NCBI GenBank assembly: GCA_031386985.1
Contig: JANNCV010000017.1
Coordinates: 9,988 to 73,987, forward strand
Direction: 5' to 3'
Length of the DNA: 64,000 bases
Source of the DNA: JANJUB01 sp031386985
GTDB lineage: Bacteria; Armatimonadota; Fimbriimonadia; Fimbriimonadales; Fimbriimonadaceae
Position 1 is the first letter of the stretch. Each line of letters opens with the position of its first letter. This document shows, in pieces, positions 61,081-64,000 of this stretch. Below the pieces are notes generated by a model. That model did no database searches and was not told where the DNA came from. It saw only the letters and a list, made by a program, of their open reading frames with translations. A program made the translations under genes and the position numbers.

Positions 61081-62061
61081 CTAAACTTTTCTTAAAGCCC
61101 GCAGCTTTGCGCTGCGGCTCCTCGGGTTGCGGCGGATTTCCTCGTCGCTTGCTCCTTTGGGTTTTTTGAATACTTCCTTATACATTTGGGTTTCGGCGAG
61201 TTTGCTGAACGTGTGCTTCACGATCCGATCTTCCCCCGAGTGATAGCTCAATATCGCGAGCGTTCCGCCCGGCTTGAGCTCTTCGGCAATCTCCTCGATC
61301 GCGGTATCCAAGTCTTCCAGTTCTCGATTCACCCCAATGCGAACCGATTGGAACGTCCGGGTAGCGGGGTGTATACGTTTGTCTCGGGCTCCGGCCGGAA
61401 TCGCGGCGAGTACGCAATCAACTAAATCTTGTGTGGTCTTAAGGGGCCTTCGCTCTACGATTCGGCGAGCAATCATCCGGGCCCATCGCTCATCGCCGTA
61501 ATCCCAAATCATTCGTTCCAACTCGCCCAGAGACATCCGGTTCAGCATCGCCGCCGCCGTTTCCCCTCGCGTTCGGTCCATTCGCATATCCAGGGGGCCG
61601 CCCTCGCGGAAGCTCATGCCCCGCTCGGGATCGTCCACTTGGGCTGAGTTAAGGCCGAGGTCGAGGAGGCAACCATCGGCCTTTAGACTCAGGTTCTGGA
61701 GGAGTGATGATACGGATCGAAAGTCTGCGTGTTTGAGTAAGAGGTTCACTCCGGCTTCTTCGGCCAGCGGTTTGAGGCGGGCCTGGGCGGAAGCGAGCAT
61801 GGCTTCATCCCAGTCGGTTCCAATGACGGTGCCGCCGGTGGAGACTTTTCCCAAAAACGCTTCAGAGTGTCCGCCTAAGCCCAAAGTTCCATCTACAACC
61901 ACGGCTCCCGGCTTCAAACCCAGAACTTCCAAAATCTCGGCGACCATTACGGGATCGTGCTTCATAGCCTTGTTTATGGAGAGAGGTCCGGCGATGAGAC
62001 TCCTCAATCGCATGACCCGGCGTAGGACGCTCGAATCTACGAGGACGCCGGTGGTTGCCAT
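61081..62061 (-). CDS. rsmH: 16S rRNA (cytosine-1402-N4)-methyltransferase
   Basis: A 326-residue SAM-dependent enzyme (MraW). The family N-terminus HDPVMVAEILEVLGLKPG is followed by motif I VDGTLGLGGHSEAFL, then LLDLGLNSAQVDDPERGMSF, ATRTFQSVRIGVNREL and ILSYHSGEDRIVK. An extra 30 residues precede HDPVM, but the ATG at 62061 has AGGAGG four bases upstream, so I keep this start; it overlaps mraZ by 25 bases. It is the second gene of the dcw cluster. Confidence 0.96.
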   Translation of the reverse strand: MATTGVLVDSSVLRRVMRLRSLIAGPLSINKAMKHDPVMVAEILEVLGLKPGAVVVDGTLGLGGHSEAFLGKVSTGGTVIGTDWDEAMLASAQARLKPLAEEAGVNLLLKHADFRSVSSLLQNLSLKADGCLLDLGLNSAQVDDPERGMSFREGGPLDMRMDRTRGETAAAMLNRMSLGELERMIWDYGDERWARMIARRIVERRPLKTTQDLVDCVLAAIPAGARDKRIHPATRTFQSVRIGVNRELEDLDTAIEEIAEELKPGGTLAILSYHSGEDRIVKHTFSKLAETQMYKEVFKKPKGASDEEIRRNPRSRSAKLRALRKV

Positions 62062-62534
62062 TTGCCTCCTAGCTTGTCTTCGGCCTTATCCATGGCCTTT
62101 TCTCGTTTCAGGTCAACGGAGTCGGGATCTACGAGATACTTCTCGTAGGTCTCAACATCCCAGATTTCAGCGTAGAGGCCGCACCCGATGATATAAACGT
62201 CCTTGTTCAGGTCGGCCGCCTTCCTTAGCCTTGCGGGTACCACAACTCGGCCTTGGCCGTCGAAGGATTGCCCGACATCGGCGTTAGCGAAAAACCATCG
62301 CATATGATCTTTTGCGCTACCTCCTGATGTAAACTGTTGTCGGGTTTCTTCTTTCATTTGGTCCCAGATCGTTTTTGGAAGAACCTCGAGGTACGGCTTG
62401 CTTCCTAAACGAAACACGAAATCTGCGCCAAGGATGTCCCGCTTCTTCTTACTGAAGAGTAGGCGTCCCTTTTCGTCAAATTTCGCTTGTTCCGTTCCGG
62501 CAAGTTCTATTCCTTCCGGCCATTCCACATTCAC
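62037..62534 (-). CDS. mraZ: Transcriptional regulator MraZ
   Basis: A 165-residue AbrB/SpoVT-like protein, the first gene of the dcw cluster and usually its repressor. Two AbrB-like halves are visible: AKFDEKGRLLFSKKKRD and QSFDGQGRVVVPARLRKAADL. The second half shows the family D-x-x-GR-V-x-x-P-x-x-L-R pattern cleanly; the first half lacks the usual Pro (LLFSKKKRD). A basic/acidic C-terminal extension follows. The start is ATG at 62534, with a promoter and 21-base-spaced repeats upstream. Confidence 0.94.
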   Translation of the reverse strand: MNVEWPEGIELAGTEQAKFDEKGRLLFSKKKRDILGADFVFRLGSKPYLEVLPKTIWDQMKEETRQQFTSGGSAKDHMRWFFANADVGQSFDGQGRVVVPARLRKAADLNKDVYIIGCGLYAEIWDVETYEKYLVDPDSVDLKREKAMDKAEDKLGGKWQPPASS

Positions 62535-62618
62535 TTCTCAACTCCGATGGGAGAAAGGTGGTCGCATCCTTGCTTCACCTCCCTCCCGAACAGGGATTTC
62601 CCCGCCCTGTAATGGCCG

Positions 62619-62652
62619 ATTCCTCCACATCCATGGGAAGAATCCTCCACAT
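62619..62652 (-). promoter_or_regulatory. Two 13-base direct repeats, candidate MraZ operator
   Basis: GATTCCTCCACAT (62619-62631) and GAATCCTCCACAT (62640-62652) are 21 bases apart, two turns of the helix. They lie between the -10 box and the mraZ start. Confidence 0.5.
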
Positions 62653-62658
62653 GTATGG

Positions 62659-62687
62659 ATTCTATAGGGAAACCTCGCCAGATGCAA
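62659..62687 (-). promoter_or_regulatory. Promoter of the dcw cluster
   Basis: On the minus strand TTGCAT (complement 62682-62687) and TAGAAT (complement 62659-62664) are separated by 17 bases. The predicted leader is about 115-120 bases. Confidence 0.6.
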
Positions 62688-62977
62688 GGGGTAAATAGGG
62701 ATTGGGGCCACTATTTGCGAAAATAACAGCCAATGTGTATAGGGTAGTAGACGGACTGTTACATTTACTAGGCCCTATCACGGTGCTTCCAGCCCGTGTC
62801 CGGGTGAACCGTAGTGATTGAAAGCCCAAGTTCCTTGGTCGCCTTTCTGAATGAAGCTGGAGAAGACTAGTCGAGGTTGAAGGCCCGGGTTTCTCAATCG
62901 GCACACGGCACTAAACGTGCTTCGGAACCCGGTAGTTGCGACGAGTCCGCCGTCTTTCCCAGTCCCGGATGAACCGC
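62688..62977. other. Region without a supported gene
   Basis: About 290 bases between the dcw promoter and the propeller remnant. Short open frames exist on both strands but none has a recognisable motif or start signal. I see no RNA gene or clear terminator. Confidence 0.5.
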
Positions 62978-63994
62978 TTAAAGACTTACCTGGTACGCGG
63001 TGAGCTGTCCGTTGGCAGACGCGCAATAAACCGTTGCCCCTCTCCAAATCAACGGCATGCAATCTTTCGGGAGGACGAGCTTGCCACTTTGCTTCCCAGT
63101 TTTCCCGTCTAAGATCACCGCACCGGACCGCACGGCGCTGCCCATCCACACGCCGTGCAAAGCGAGCTTACTACTCCAACGGATCCGTCCTGACATAGGG
63201 TCGAGGCAGACCATTGATGTAGTGCGATGCATGGCCCCAGCCGGATCAACCCAGCCGATGCCGCAAAGTATCCCTTGCTTTGAGATGTCGTAAACATCTA
63301 TCAAGGATTCATCCGGGGACGTGGGGCACTAAATGAGCGTTAGCTTTGGCCCAAAAGCGCCCGTCAGCCGAGGCTCACGGTTGCTGGAAAAGTAAATTGC
63401 GAATGGGCCCGCTTCGGGGTTGCCAACTACACGGTTGAACCCTTCAACATAGTAGGAGGCGGGCGCACGTGCAATTTCCTTGAAGGAACCCGGCTCCCAT
63501 TCCACAATCTCCTTATAGTCGGTCTGCTCGTTCTTTCGAAAGATAGAAAGACGCCGCTTAGGGGTATCCCAAATCAGACTTCCGAGCTTGGCGGGAATCG
63601 TTGCTGGTTTCGGAATGAGGTAGCGATTCGCCCTGGCGTCGTAAATCCTAATCTGGCGGCTCTTTATCGGAGTGGTTAGCCCGCGCTTTTTGATCGTGAT
63701 GGTGGGAGTGGTCGCCTTGAGGAGCCCGGTTTTGAGGTCGAATGTCCGGGTCACGTCTTCAACCGTAAAGCTGATTGTTTCCCGACCAAGTTCGAATAGC
63801 ACGCTATCTGGTACGGCCGGCGATAGGACCCGGAACCGCTGGTTAGGGATATCGAACCAATAGGTTCCCTGAACCTTCTCAGCTTGAACCGCCACCCAAG
63901 CAATCTGGTTCCCACTACGGCTTAGCCGAACACTGCCAGGCAGGACCGAAACTATTCCGGGAACTCTAACCGACCACAACTTCTGCAAATGCAC
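62978..63994 (-). pseudogene. Beta-propeller protein interrupted by an in-frame TAG
   Basis: Two open segments in one frame (63994-63332 and 63328-62978) are separated only by the TAG at 63331-63329. The first 221 residues contain blade-like repeats (WFDIPNQRFRVLSPAVPDS, TRTFDLKTGLLKATTP, FAIYFSSNREPRL). The second segment reads as PQQ-type blades (VCLDPMSGRIRWSSKLAL, GAVILDGKTGKQSGKLVLP, VYCASANGQLTAYQ). No ATG opens the second segment; the first alternative start is TTG at 63304. This fits a gene broken by a nonsense mutation, or two adjacent genes. The 5' end may extend beyond the window, because no signal peptide is seen at MHLQKLWSVRVPG. Confidence 0.5.
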
Positions 63995-64000
63995 TTCAGG

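Noticed and set aside
62662..63149. Short overlapping minus-strand frames between the dcw promoter and the propeller remnant
   Set aside because: No start signal, motif or family resemblance; partly overlapping the PQQ-like segment in another frame.

Overview
The window is one continuous, gene-dense bacterial chromosome segment with no phage, IS element, CRISPR array or foreign-looking island. Gene content indicates a diderm: a Kdo transferase (waaA), a MurE of the meso-diaminopimelate type, many signal-peptide and lipoprotein genes, and an outer-surface style repertoire of BNR/sortilin beta-propellers. A split glycine decarboxylase (gcvPA), large secreted propellers and a SigB/F/G-like sigma factor carrying a GGDEF-like tail suggest Armatimonadota (Fimbriimonadia-like). 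That placement is an inference; no 16S gene is present.

Layout. 1-2159: 3' part of rpoC with its terminator. 2217-6659: an apgM-like pseudoenzyme, then efp, a Cys-rich membrane protein, an RtcA-like protein lacking the catalytic His, and a CHAP amidase. 6684-7876: tRNA-Glu and a Nif3-like protein. 7885-13840: amine oxidase, a BMP-type lipoprotein, rhodanese, and a secreted pair ending in a beta-propeller. 13841-18383: livG-livM-livH-livK branched-chain amino acid transport operon, reading leftward behind a palindromic operator; livF is absent. 18487-27454: TPR protein, two-lobed aspartic protease with PDZ, FKBP-like, HDOD, esterase, RluB-type synthase, DacA-type carboxypeptidase and a CBM9-like protein. 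27534-33968: pgk, a 1130-residue propeller, gcvPA and gcvH. 34109-42710: PilC, the sigma/GGDEF fusion, a YfhO-like protein, purC and waaA. 42671-49690: orphan histidine kinase, leuD, lipoprotein, two tandem monoheme cytochromes, cupin and M3 peptidase. 49778-52957: glmM-grpE and infC-rpmI-rplT. 53142-62534: a FadN-like fusion enzyme and the dcw cluster (mraZ-rsmH-ftsL-pbp-murE). 62978-63994: a beta-propeller gene interrupted by an in-frame TAG.

The most unusual items are: a sigma-70 family factor fused to a GGDEF domain that has lost its catalytic residues; two likely pseudoenzymes within 5 kb (apgM-like and RtcA-like); two essential genes that appear to start at non-AUG/GUG/UUG codons (infC at ATC, murE at ATA or ATC); a 92-base out-of-frame overlap of infC and rpmI; a 305-residue, strongly basic periplasmic tail on the division PBP; and several genes whose -10 box sits 5-7 bases before the start codon, suggesting leaderless mRNAs.
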